Shown here piece by piece: positions 1 through 5,930 of a DNA stretch of 9,897 nucleotides. Position 1 is the stretch's first letter, and every line of letters starts with the position of its first letter. Where the stretch lies: assembly GCA_017544125.1 (NCBI GenBank), contig JAFYET010000006.1:1-9897 (forward strand), given 5' to 3'. Made by a program: the position numbers and the translations under genes. Origin of the DNA: Ruminococcus sp. (GTDB taxonomy: Bacteria > Bacillota > Clostridia > Oscillospirales > Ruminococcaceae). The notes beneath the pieces are model-generated. The model saw only the letters and a list, made by a program, of their open reading frames with translations, was not told the DNA's origin and ran no database searches.

Positions 1-654
1 AAAAAGACGCTTAAAGCGGGTACAGACTATACTCTCTCCTATAAGAATAACGTAAATACAGGCACAGCTACCGTTACCGCAACGGGTAAGGGTAAGTATA
101 AAGGCACCGTCAGCAAGAATTTCACTGTAAAGGCTGCCTCTGTCGCCTCCGCTACCGTGGCTCTCCCGAGCCTGACGGCTGTTTATACCGGCAAGAAAAT
201 AACCCCTGCCCCCACTACCGTCAAGGTTGGCGGTAAGACCCTTAAATCGGGTACAGACTATACCGTCAGCTATTCAAATAACGTGAATGTCGGTACAGCT
301 TCTGTCAAGATAAAAGGTAAGGGCAACTACTCAGGCTCTGTCACTAAGACATTTACTATAACCCCCGGTAAGACTAAAATAGGCTCAGCCACCACCCCCG
401 CCAGCGGTAAGGCTAAGGTGACATGGAAGAAGAATACCTCAGGTTCAGGCTATCAGGTGTTCTATTCCAATAACAGTACCTTCTCCTCCGCTAAGAAAAA
501 GGTCATAAACTCCAACACCACCCTCTCCGCCACTATCGGCTCGCTCACAAAGGGTAAGGTCTATTACTTCAAGGTCAGGGCTTTCAAAAAGGTGGGCAGT
601 ACCTATATCTACGGTCCCTACTCCGCAGTCAAGTCCGTCAGGGTCGGCAAATGA
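1..654 (+). CDS. Surface/secreted protein with Ig-like repeats and C-terminal Fn3-like domain (5' end missing)
   Basis: The reading frame is open from the first base to a TGA at 652-654, leaving 217 residues; the start and any signal peptide lie outside the window. A GTG at 157 is only an internal valine codon. Visible are a partial repeat (residues 1-42), a short linker, a full repeat (about 53-122) with the pattern YTGKKITPAP, GGKTLKSGTDYTVSY, NNVNVGTASV and GKGNYSGSVTKTF, then a beta-rich region (about 123-217) with the Fn3-like segment GLTKG-type turn, VYYFKVRAF and YSAVKS. Such repeats are typical of large secreted or cell-wall proteins of gut Clostridia, where they act as stalks or adhesion modules. 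The C-terminus ends VRVGK with no LPXTG anchor or membrane segment, so attachment, if any, must be N-terminal or non-covalent. The catalytic or binding part is not visible and the specific function is unknown. Confidence 0.85.
   Translation, partial: KKTLKAGTDYTLSYKNNVNTGTATVTATGKGKYKGTVSKNFTVKAASVASATVALPSLTAVYTGKKITPAPTTVKVGGKTLKSGTDYTVSYSNNVNVGTASVKIKGKGNYSGSVTKTFTITPGKTKIGSATTPASGKAKVTWKKNTSGSGYQVFYSNNSTFSSAKKKVINSNTTLSATIGSLTKGKVYYFKVRAFKKVGSTYIYGPYSAVKSVRVGK
10..300 (+). repeat. Tandem coding repeat, unit about 231 bp (77 codons)
   Basis: The DNA at 10-70 (CTTAAAGCGGGTACAGACTA onward) recurs with few changes at 241-300, giving a period of 231 bp, exactly 77 codons. Nucleotide similarity, not just protein similarity, suggests recent duplication or gene conversion between the surface-protein repeats. 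More copies probably lie upstream of the window. Confidence 0.75.
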
Positions 655-666
655 AGTGCTGCGCTC

Positions 667-772
667 AATGAATAAAGAATAGTTAATACTAAAGGTATCG
701 CTTCCGGGCGATGATTTTAAATATCATCGCCCGAAGAGCGATACCTTTATTTTTCATTCTTCACTATTCACT
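667..772. repeat. Heptamer-armed hairpin element A
   Basis: The left arm reads in 7-bp steps: AATGAAT, AAAGAAT, AGTTAAT, then ACTAAAGG. Read on the minus strand, the right arm is AGTGAAT (772-766), AGTGAAG (765-759), AATGAAA (758-752), AATAAAGG. Both arms run into the core TAAAGGTAT (690-698 and, inverted, 741-749), which forms the outer stem of the 691-748 hairpin. The element therefore has imperfect terminal inverted repeats with 7-bp periodicity and fills almost the whole space between two convergent genes. Type and mobility are inferred. Confidence 0.55.
691..754 (+). terminator. Strong intrinsic terminator after the surface-protein gene
   Basis: A long hairpin pairs AAAGGTATCGCT (691-702) with AGCGATACCTTT (737-748) and CGGGCGATGAT (705-715) with ATCATCGCCCG (723-733). 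That is 23 base pairs with a small internal loop and a 7-nt apical loop, followed by a T-rich run to 754. It lies 37 bp after the stop of the plus-strand gene and faces the convergent S1-domain gene, so it may also stop minus-strand transcription, though the T-run on that side is poorer. It is also the centre of the heptamer-flanked element at 667-772. Confidence 0.85.
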
Positions 773-786
773 GTTTGCTTGATCTA

Positions 787-1701
787 TCAAGCGAACTGCG
801 TGTATATCTCCTTGCTCGCCCCCTTTACCGAGTAATCCCACCGCCCTATGCGCCCCGAGCGTGTGAAGTATTCTATCTCCGGCACCTCGTAGGGCGTTTC
901 AAAGGTGTCAACAACTATCAGCTTTATCTTCATCTTTTCGGGTATTATGGCTTTTATGTAAACGCTCGCACTAAGCCCTGCCCTTGCCCCCTCAAAAGGC
1001 TCTGCCAGCCCCGCAAGATTTGGCATAAGCTCTATGAATACCCCGTAGCTCTCCGCCGAGCGTATTATCCCGCTCACAGTCTCCCCCTGGCAAAAGCGCC
1101 CGGCATTCTGCTCCCACGTCCCTAATAGCTCCTTGTGCGATAGGCATATCCGCCCGCCCTCTCTGCCCTTGACTACGGCTCTTATCAGCATACCGTTCCT
1201 GAACCTGTCCGCAGGGTGTGCTATGCGTGAAACGGATATGGCATCTATCGGTATCAGCGAGCTTATCCCGCAGCCAATGTCCGCAAATGCCCCGAATGGC
1301 TCTAAGTGGGTCACGCAGGCGCTTATTATGTCGCCCGCTTCAAGGTGCAATAAGTATTCTTCCATGCACCGCTCCTGCGCCGCCCTGCGTGAGAGTATGG
1401 GCATACCTCCCTCGCAGCCTGATGACAGCGGTATGAAGCATACAGGCTTTCCTACCCGTGAAAGGAGGGCTATGTCACGTACAGTGCCCTCGCTTATGCC
1501 TAAAGCCCCCTCCTCCCTCGGTATCACCCCTCTGCCAAATGGTAAGTCAACGTAAAGGTCGTGGCTGCGTGAGCATACCGCCGCCCTCGCTTCAAGTATC
1601 AGCCCTTTCTCCGCCGCCTGCATCAGCCTCTCCGGCGATGATAGATAGTATTCGCACTCGCCTTTGTCCCTTATGGACCCCTCCGGGTAAAATCGTTCCA
1701 T
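787..1701 (-). CDS. S1 RNA-binding domain protein
   Basis: A 304-residue protein is read from an ATG at 1701 to a TGA at 789-787. The frame stays open upstream to 1938, but that part runs through repeat DNA (it translates the heptamers as LLPVTCYL). The ATG at 1701 has AAAGGA 11 nt upstream and starts the plausible sequence MERFYPEGSIRDKG, so I prefer it. Three S1-like segments are visible: a degenerate one at about 35-92 (LILEARAAV, DLYVDLPFGRGVIPREE), a clear one at about 121-190 (GDIISACVTHLEPFGAFADI, LIPIDAISVSRI, RICLSHKELLG) and a third at about 205-262 (GETVSGIIRSAESYGVFIEL, LAGLAEPF). The family binds single-stranded RNA through OB folds, as in ribosomal protein S1. At about 300 residues this is a short S1-like protein, probably acting in translation or RNA handling, but its target is unknown. 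It is a lone gene between convergent and divergent neighbours. Confidence 0.85.
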   Translation of the reverse strand: MERFYPEGSIRDKGECEYYLSSPERLMQAAEKGLILEARAAVCSRSHDLYVDLPFGRGVIPREEGALGISEGTVRDIALLSRVGKPVCFIPLSSGCEGGMPILSRRAAQERCMEEYLLHLEAGDIISACVTHLEPFGAFADIGCGISSLIPIDAISVSRIAHPADRFRNGMLIRAVVKGREGGRICLSHKELLGTWEQNAGRFCQGETVSGIIRSAESYGVFIELMPNLAGLAEPFEGARAGLSASVYIKAIIPEKMKIKLIVVDTFETPYEVPEIEYFTRSGRIGRWDYSVKGASKEIYTQFA

Positions 1702-1755
1702 TCCGTTATCCGTCCTTTCAAGTGTTGTATGTATATAAAGCTGTCGCTCATTTGA

Positions 1756-1983
1756 CAGGTAACAGGTTACAGGTAACAGGTATGGTATCCGCCTTACGGG
1801 GGATGGATTAAAAAAGCTGCTGTAAGGCACACAGGCAACGAGAAAGCCCGTCTTAGCTAACAGCGCCCGGTCAACACGCCCGATATGGGAGGTATCAACG
1901 TTGTTGATACCAACGTGCGGCTTTGCCGCACACCTCAACTGTTACCTGTTACCTGTTACCTGTTACCTGTAACCTGTTACCTG
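1756..1983. repeat. Heptamer-armed hairpin element 1 (AGGTAAC type)
   Basis: The left arm (1757-1777) has AGGTAAC, AGGTTAC, AGGTAAC, followed by TATGGTATC and a weak hairpin (ATCC.CC / GG.GGAT, about 1787-1804). The right arm (1941-1982) has six inverted units, five GTTACCT and one GTAACCT, preceded by ACACCTCAA (1930-1938, the inverted core) and two tight hairpins: GTGCGGC-TTT-GCCGCAC (1915-1931) and GGTATCAAC-GTT-GTTGATACC (1891-1911). The element fills the first part of the divergent gap between the S1-domain gene and the wall-hydrolase gene, starting 54 bp upstream of the S1 gene's ATG. Any promoter of that gene must lie in or next to the left arm. No transposase is encoded. Confidence 0.65.
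1878..1933 (+). repeat. 56-bp double-hairpin repeat, copy 1
   Basis: This stretch holds two 3-nt-loop hairpins (9-bp and 7-bp stems) and matches the reverse complement of 7602-7657 at 55 of 56 positions by eye. The single difference falls in the loop of the 7-bp hairpin (T here, C in the other copy). Confidence 0.85.
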
Positions 1984-2280
1984 AATATCCCCCTCACTAA
2001 ATCCTATTCCCCCACACCCTATCATATTACATCCCAGGCGATTTTTATGCTGAAAAAACGCACCCGAAAATCGGTTACAAATTGTCACAATTTTTGTACA
2101 CTACCCTGTAACCGATAGTTGTGCTTTTTGTTTCTTTCTGACACGATATGTAGTAAAATAATGGCTTTCAATCGTTTAAGCAGCCTCCGAAAACGTTGTC
2201 TATTTTAATAAAGATGTATTACTTAAAAGTAAATTTTTGTACATATTGCGGCATAGAATGTAAACAAACTGTAAAACTGC
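1984..2280. other. Divergent intergenic region without a convincing gene
   Basis: The stretch is AT-rich and carries stops in most frames. Besides the nested palindromes at 2060-2124 it has a 12-bp direct repeat, AATTTTTGTACA, at 2089-2100 and 2232-2243. The second copy lies about 40 bp upstream of the -35 box of the hydrolase promoter, so regulatory binding sites are possible. No coding region is supported here. Confidence 0.5.
2060..2135 (+). other. Nested inverted repeats with trailing T-run: structured RNA, terminator or operator
   Basis: ATCGGTTACA (2070-2079) pairs perfectly with TGTAACCGAT (2107-2116). The loop begins with the 13-bp palindrome AATTGTCACAATT (2080-2092). Outside, GCAC (2060-2063) can pair with GTGC (2121-2124), which is followed directly by TTTTTGTTTCTTT. 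The T-run suggests a plus-strand terminator, but no gene lies just upstream, so either a short untranslated RNA ends here or these are protein-binding palindromes ahead of the hydrolase gene. I found no convincing promoter for such an RNA. Confidence 0.4.
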
Positions 2281-2309
2281 TTGACATTTTACGCTTTCAG
2301 TGTTACAAT
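2281..2309 (+). promoter_or_regulatory. Sigma-A-type promoter of the wall-hydrolase gene
   Basis: A perfect -35 TTGACA (2281-2286) is separated by 17 bp from TACAAT (2304-2309), five of six matches to the -10 consensus. Transcription would start near 2316, giving an untranslated leader of about 127 nt before the ATG at 2443. Confidence 0.75.
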
Positions 2310-2315
2310 AACGAA

Positions 2316-2442
2316 GTGATTTGTAACTCTTTTGTAATTATTCAAAAGAGAATTTACTGCAACAGCGTCAGGCTGCTGCCGAAAGGAGATGAAAGGCGAG
2401 GTTCGGAACGCCACAGCCGAAATATCTTTCGCCAACTAATTT
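2316..2442 (+). promoter_or_regulatory. Structured 5' leader with a displaced Shine-Dalgarno sequence
   Basis: CTCTTTTG (2327-2334) and CAAAAGAG (2343-2350) form a perfect hairpin. Further on, GGCTG (2371-2375) can pair with CAGCC (2414-2418), enclosing GGCG/CGCC (2395-2398/2409-2412). CGAAAG (2380-2385) can pair with CTTTCG (2426-2431), which would form a pseudoknot or an alternative fold. The only strong ribosome binding sequence, AAAGGAG (2382-2388), is 54 nt before the start codon and partly inside the last helix. It abuts an ATG that opens a 16-codon frame (MKGEVRNATAEISFAN) ending in TAA at 2437-2439, three bases before the gene's ATG. It does not match the cyclic-di-GMP or cyclic-di-AMP riboswitch consensus as I remember them. 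Confidence 0.45.
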
Positions 2443-3462
2443 ATGGGTATTTATTCTAACAATTCAAGTGAGGGCGTCACGCCGAAGCTTACTAAGTTAA
2501 TTACAGCGATTTTAGCAGTTTCTATATTATTTGTATTCTGCATGGGTGAGACAAGGGCATTCGCAGCCGATGACAATACAACAGCTGCAGTTGTTCAGTC
2601 TGACGGTAACAGCACCGGTACAGCCACCACCACACAGGAGACCAAGACAACAACAACCACTACAGCAGCAGCAACAACAGCTGCCAAGAAAACAGCCGCA
2701 AAGAAGATAAACCTCAAGACCCCCGTTTTCGTGGGCGAGGCTAAGTATGACAGCGGCGCAACACACCCCTATAATAAACAGACAAATCAGCTTATCGTAA
2801 GATATAAGGCAGTTAAGAATGCCGAGAAATATCAGCTCTATATCAAGGGCGGTAAGTATAAGAAATGGACAAAGATCAAGACAACAAAAGCGCTTAAGGT
2901 CAAGGTTAAGAACCTTAAGAGAGGCACAACATATAAATTCAAGGTAAGAGCTGTCAACGGCTCTTCAAAGAGCGAGTTCTCAAAGACTCAGAAGCTCTCC
3001 ACCGCAGTTATGGATTACGATGTGTACGGCTACCAGGCAATATGCAGGATAGTTTTCCACGAAGTAGGCGGTATGGCAGGCAAGTTCTGGGATAAGCCTA
3101 TCGTTTACGTTTCCGACTGCGTTGTAAACAGGTTCGTAGCAGCCAAGTATACAAAGAAGGGCGTTTGGGCTTCCTATTACAAGAGATATAACACCGTTCA
3201 GGATATGATATATTTAAGCGGCAACTTCATGTCCTCCGGCGGCCTCGCAGCCGACGGCGCAATTTACAGCCGTGTTCCCAAGAGAGTAAAGGTGGCAGCT
3301 TACGGCGCACTTTATAATAAGACAGCACTCAGCGGCATCAAGAACGACGGCACAGTTTACTACTGGTGCAACCGTCCCTACTACTCAGCCGACAGCAGGA
3401 TCGCATATTCCTTCAAGATCCCGTGGGGCTACTTCAACGTTTGGAGAGAGTACTGGGGCTGA
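2443..3462 (+). CDS. Secreted Fn3 / SleB-CwlJ-like cell-wall hydrolase
   Basis: This is a 339-residue exported protein. Residues 1-41 form a signal peptide: basic KLTK, a hydrophobic LITAILAVSILFVF core and probable cleavage after AFA. A Thr/Ala-rich linker (about 43-88) encoded by ACA/ACC-rich DNA follows, then an Fn3-like domain (about 92-188: KAVKNAEKYQLYI, LKRGTTYKFKVRAV). The C-terminal domain (about 192-339) resembles the SleB/CwlJ hydrolase family (Hydrolase_2): AICRIVFHEVGG matches the family's ARxIyxEAGGE motif, with Glu207 the likely catalytic residue, then CVVNRF, TVQDMIYLSGNF and AAYGAL. Family members cut peptidoglycan, as spore-cortex lytic transglycosylases or in vegetative wall turnover. 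The domain is divergent (HEVGG, no Glu after GG), so activity is likely but unproven. The ATG at 2443 is the first start after an in-frame stop and lacks a nearby ribosome binding site. Transcribed alone. Confidence 0.75.
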   Translation: MGIYSNNSSEGVTPKLTKLITAILAVSILFVFCMGETRAFAADDNTTAAVVQSDGNSTGTATTTQETKTTTTTTAAATTAAKKTAAKKINLKTPVFVGEAKYDSGATHPYNKQTNQLIVRYKAVKNAEKYQLYIKGGKYKKWTKIKTTKALKVKVKNLKRGTTYKFKVRAVNGSSKSEFSKTQKLSTAVMDYDVYGYQAICRIVFHEVGGMAGKFWDKPIVYVSDCVVNRFVAAKYTKKGVWASYYKRYNTVQDMIYLSGNFMSSGGLAADGAIYSRVPKRVKVAAYGALYNKTALSGIKNDGTVYYWCNRPYYSADSRIAYSFKIPWGYFNVWREYWG

Positions 3463-3496
3463 TAGCGCAGGCGCTTAAAGCAATATGATGAATCAA

Positions 3497-3530
3497 GCAC
3501 TTCTGCTTATGTCGGCAGAGGTGCCTTTTT
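3497..3530 (+). terminator. Intrinsic terminator of the wall-hydrolase gene
   Basis: GCACTTCTGC (3497-3506) pairs with GCAGAGGTGC (3515-3524) with one G-T wobble and an 8-nt loop, followed by CTTTTT. It lies 34 bp after the stop. An outer 8-bp repeat, GCAGGCGC (3467-3474) with GCGCCTGC (3544-3551), encloses it. Confidence 0.85.
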
Positions 3531-3553
3531 ATGCTCTCTCGCTGCGCCTGCTA

Positions 3554-3619
3554 AAAGAATAAAGAAGAAAGAAGAAAGAATAAATAATAATAGAGGTATC
3601 GCCTGTGTGCGGTACCTCT
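3554..3619. repeat. Heptamer-armed hairpin element B (AAAGAAT type)
   Basis: Five consecutive 7-bp units AAAGAAT, AAAGAAG, AAAGAAG, AAAGAAT, AAATAAT (3554-3588) lead to the core TAGAGGTAT (3591-3599) and a hairpin of AGAGGTATCGC (3592-3602) with GCGGTACCTCT (3609-3619), 11 pairs including one wobble. The right arm is degenerate. The hairpin base AGGTATCGC is the same as in the element at 667-772, so these two belong together. Confidence 0.55.
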
Positions 3620-3635
3620 GACATCTTATTTATAT

Positions 3636-3690
3636 AAAAGAAAAAGCAGTCCCTATTGGAACCGCCCTTCATGAAAAGTATTTATTCAAC
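3636..3690 (-). ncRNA. Candidate minus-strand small RNA with terminator
   Basis: On the minus strand, GCGGTTCC (3665-3658), loop AATA, and GGGACTGC (3653-3646) form an 8-bp stem with two wobbles, followed directly by TTTTTCTTTT. This is a good intrinsic terminator only in the minus orientation. Upstream, TGATATAAT (3705-3697) is an extended -10 element without a good -35, giving a start near 3690 and an RNA of about 50 nt. A seven-codon frame (MLNKYFS) is present but not persuasive. The terminator could instead end a longer transcript from further right. Confidence 0.3.
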
Positions 3691-3900
3691 ATAATCATTA
3701 TATCATATCCACAGAAAAATTAAAGTAAATTCTTGGGCTATTTTGTAAATATACTGTAAATCGACAAAATCTCCGCAAATGCTCGAAAATACGCCGTTTT
3801 AAAAATGTTAAACGTTTTAAGCAACGCCTTTTGTTATTTTAGGCAAACATTTAACTAAATATGAACTGTTTAAAATAGTCCTATTTTACGCCACGAAATC
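3691..3900. other. AT-rich intergenic stretch, no gene seen
   Basis: No open frame with a ribosome binding site is present on either strand. A spaced inverted repeat, ATTTTGT ... ACAAAAT (about 3740-3770), encloses two direct GTAAAT motifs and might be a regulator site, but it is within range of chance for such AT-rich DNA. Confidence 0.4.
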
Positions 3901-3908
3901 GTTAACTC

Positions 3909-3937
3909 TTGACAGGTCGGCGGCAATGTGCTATAAT
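3909..3937 (+). promoter_or_regulatory. Consensus sigma-A promoter of the DUF3592-like pair
   Basis: TTGACA (3909-3914), a 17-bp spacer and TATAAT (3932-3937), with an extended TGC just before the -10. This is a full consensus match, so high basal expression is expected. The start would be near 3944, leaving a leader of about 44 nt with GGGGAG at 3973-3978, nine bases before the ATG at 3988. Confidence 0.9.
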
Positions 3938-3987
3938 TTTTAAAAAAAGAGAGAACCGATAAACTTCAAACAGGGGAGATATACACA

Positions 3988-4455
3988 ATGATAAATCAAA
4001 GAAGCAAGATAGTGACGATGATCATGTTCGTCGTAGCTTTGGGCTTTCTTGTCTATGGCGGCTTTAAGTATTTCAGCGAAAAGGCAAAGTTCGATGACCT
4101 GGTCAAGTCCTGCTCCGAGCAGGCAGATGCAGAGGTGCTGAGCAGTGACCCGTATACCGTCACAAAGCGTAAGCGTGTGTCAAAGTATAATTCCAAAAAG
4201 ATCACCGAGACCTATTACCACACTACCGTTAAGTATACAGTTGACGGTAAGGATTATACCTGTAAACACGACAGTAAGACGAGCTTCCCCGTGGGCGCTA
4301 TGACTACCGTCAAGTATGACCCCTCCGACCCGGGGCGCAGCTTTGTGGGCTCAATGCCTATGAACTCTTATCAGACCCACCTAAGGACTATGATAATTGG
4401 CGGAGTGCTTGCCCTTGCAGGCGCTGTTACCCTATTAAAGAGCCGTGGCCGCTGA
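3988..4455 (+). CDS. DUF3592-like two-TM membrane protein, first paralog
   Basis: A 155-residue protein with a membrane segment at about 8-26 (VTMIMFVVALGFLVYGGF) and another at about 134-150 (MIIGGVLALAGAVTLL). The roughly 105-residue region between them has the YYHTTVKYTVDGKDYTC and VKYDPSDPGRSFVG patterns typical of DUF3592 proteins. Both ends have few residues outside the membrane, so the central beta-rich domain probably faces outward. Cys42 and Cys92 are shared with the next gene and could form a disulfide. DUF3592 has no established biochemical function. The gene follows a consensus promoter and a good ribosome binding site, and its TGA shares its last base with the ATG of the next gene, indicating an operon with translational coupling. 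Confidence 0.85.
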   Translation: MINQRSKIVTMIMFVVALGFLVYGGFKYFSEKAKFDDLVKSCSEQADAEVLSSDPYTVTKRKRVSKYNSKKITETYYHTTVKYTVDGKDYTCKHDSKTSFPVGAMTTVKYDPSDPGRSFVGSMPMNSYQTHLRTMIIGGVLALAGAVTLLKSRGR

Positions 4456-4928
4456 TGAAACACCGTTCAGATAGGGTCGGATATAGGCGTTTGTCCCTTG
4501 TCTTTTTCAGCATTGCACTGATACTTATCATACTCGGCACGGTAGGCTATATCCATCAAAAAAACGCCTATGACACCACCAAAGAAACCTGCACCGCCGA
4601 CACACAGGCATTGGTCACATACTGTGAGATCGTTAAAGTGCCAATTAAATCAAACAATAGAACCACAGTCGGCTACGAGTATAAATATTACACTACCGTG
4701 AGTTATCTGGTGGGTGACAAAGAGTATACCTGTTTTCTTGAAACTCCCCACGAGTATCATAAAGGTAATGCCGTAGACCTGCATTATGACCCCGATGACC
4801 CGAAGAACGCCTATATAGGCGACGAACCTCTTGAAAAATATAACGATGGTTTGTTGTGTATGATATTTGGCGGCTTAACAGCAATGATCGGTGTGGCTAC
4901 CTTCTTTAAGAGCCGCCGAAAGCATTAA
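4455..4928 (+). CDS. DUF3592-like two-TM membrane protein, second paralog
   Basis: A 157-residue paralog of the preceding protein. Basic N-terminus, membrane segment at about 14-33 (SLVFFSIALILIILGTVGYI), outer domain with YYTTVSYLVGDKEYTC and LHYDPDDPKNAYIGDEP, and a second membrane segment at about 133-151 (LLCMIFGGLTAMIGVATFF). Cys46 and Cys93 align with Cys42 and Cys92 of the first copy; Cys57 and Cys135 are extra. Its ATG overlaps the upstream TGA by one base and there is no clear ribosome binding site of its own, so translation is probably coupled. The pair arose by tandem duplication but has diverged well, so the two may form a hetero-oligomer. Function unknown. Confidence 0.85.
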   Translation: MKHRSDRVGYRRLSLVFFSIALILIILGTVGYIHQKNAYDTTKETCTADTQALVTYCEIVKVPIKSNNRTTVGYEYKYYTTVSYLVGDKEYTCFLETPHEYHKGNAVDLHYDPDDPKNAYIGDEPLEKYNDGLLCMIFGGLTAMIGVATFFKSRRKH

Positions 4929-4994
4929 GATAGCCAAATTCTTATATCTTATTTCTGATTTTTTACCTCTAAAAGCCGAAAGGAAGTAATAAAT

Positions 4995-5927
4995 ATGACC
5001 GTTTATGAAGCAAAACAGAAGATACTTGAGCTTAAAAAGGAAAAGGATATATGTATCCTCGCACATAGCTATGAATCCCGTGATATAGTCGAGGTGGCTG
5101 ATTATACGGGCGATAGCTATAAGCTCAGCGTTGACGCATCAAAGGTGAATAATAAGAATATCGTCTTTGCAGGCGTGCATTTTATGGCGCAGACAGCAAA
5201 AATGCTCTCGCCCGATAAGAGCGTCTATATGCCCAACACCGCCGCCGGCTGTGAAATGGCAGAGCAGATGGATACAGAGCTTCTCGCAGGCATGAAAGCC
5301 AAGGAGCCCGACAGGCTGGTCGTTGCCTATATAAACACCACCGCCGAGCTAAAGACCCTCTGCGATGTCTGCGTTACCTCATCGAGTGCCGTTAAGATAG
5401 TAAGCGCTCTGCCCGATAAGAAGATTCTCTTTATCCCCGATTGTAACCTGGGCGCTTTCGTTCAGAAAGCCTGCCCCGATAAGGATATAATGCTATTTAA
5501 CGGCGGCTGCCCCGCTCACCAGCGTGCCACAAGGCAGGATGCACTCGATGCAAAGGCAGCTCACCCCGATGCGCTCCTCCTCGTTCACCCTGAGTGCCGC
5601 CCCGCAGTTACCGAGCTTGCCGATTATATAGGCTCGACCTCGGGTATTATGGATTTTGCAAAGAAGAGCGATAACAAGGAATTCATCATCGGCACAGAGC
5701 TTTCAATAGCCGAGCATTTGCAGTATGAGTGCCCCGATAAGCGCTTCTACCTGCTCACAAAGAATATCATCTGCCCCAATATGCGCATGACTACCCTTAT
5801 GGACGTGTATAATATCTGCAACGAGATAGGCACCGATAAGGCAGCCGACAGAGAAATAACAATGTCCGATGAGCTTATAGCCAAAGCCAGAGTCTGCATT
5901 GATAAAATGATAGAACTGGGAGGCTGA
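4995..5927 (+). CDS. nadA: Quinolinate synthase NadA
   Basis: NadA condenses iminoaspartate (made by NadB) with dihydroxyacetone phosphate to quinolinate, the first pyridine intermediate of de novo NAD synthesis, using an oxygen-sensitive [4Fe-4S] cluster in the cytosol. The 310-residue length is normal. Cluster cysteines are Cys86 (NTAAGCEMA), Cys172 (NGGCPAHQ) and Cys260 (KNIICPNM), at the spacing known for the family. Substrate motifs are ILAHSYE (residues 21-27), VAYINTTAELK, VTSSSAV and HPEC (198-201). The first motif is a variant of the usual AHNYQ type but keeps His24 and Tyr26. The ATG at 4995 has AGGAAG eight bases upstream. The 66-bp gap from the DUF3592-like pair has no clear promoter or terminator, so it is probably co-transcribed with them. 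nadB and nadC, often adjacent, are absent from this window. Confidence 0.97.
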   Translation: MTVYEAKQKILELKKEKDICILAHSYESRDIVEVADYTGDSYKLSVDASKVNNKNIVFAGVHFMAQTAKMLSPDKSVYMPNTAAGCEMAEQMDTELLAGMKAKEPDRLVVAYINTTAELKTLCDVCVTSSSAVKIVSALPDKKILFIPDCNLGAFVQKACPDKDIMLFNGGCPAHQRATRQDALDAKAAHPDALLLVHPECRPAVTELADYIGSTSGIMDFAKKSDNKEFIIGTELSIAEHLQYECPDKRFYLLTKNIICPNMRMTTLMDVYNICNEIGTDKAADREITMSDELIAKARVCIDKMIELGG

Positions 5928-5930
5928 ATC

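Noticed and set aside
775..1811. Several plus-strand frames opposite the S1-domain gene
   Set aside because: They mirror the codon structure of the minus-strand gene, lack ribosome binding sites and show no recognisable domains.
1702..1938. 79-residue N-terminal extension of the S1-domain protein
   Set aside because: The frame is open but it translates the heptamer arm and hairpin DNA of element 1. The ATG at 1701 has a ribosome binding site and begins protein-like sequence.
1941..1983. Heptamer arrays as CRISPR repeats
   Set aside because: The units are 7 bp and directly adjacent, with no spacers of constant length and no cas genes nearby.
2316..2442. Known cyclic-di-GMP or cyclic-di-AMP (ydaO) riboswitch in the hydrolase leader
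   Set aside because: GGAACGCCACAGCC slightly recalls the GEMM core, but the GCAAA-type conserved segments and the expected helices are missing.
2196..2459. 87-residue plus-strand open frame
   Set aside because: It lacks a ribosome binding site, spans the hydrolase promoter and leader, and overlaps the start of the hydrolase gene in another frame.
2527..2766. Cysteine-rich minus-strand frame of 79 residues
   Set aside because: It is the antisense of the ACA/GCA-rich Thr/Ala linker of the hydrolase; the cysteine runs are a by-product of that low-complexity DNA.
3703..3714. DnaA box
   Set aside because: ATATCCACA is one mismatch from TTATCCACA but stands alone, with no cluster and no replication gene nearby.
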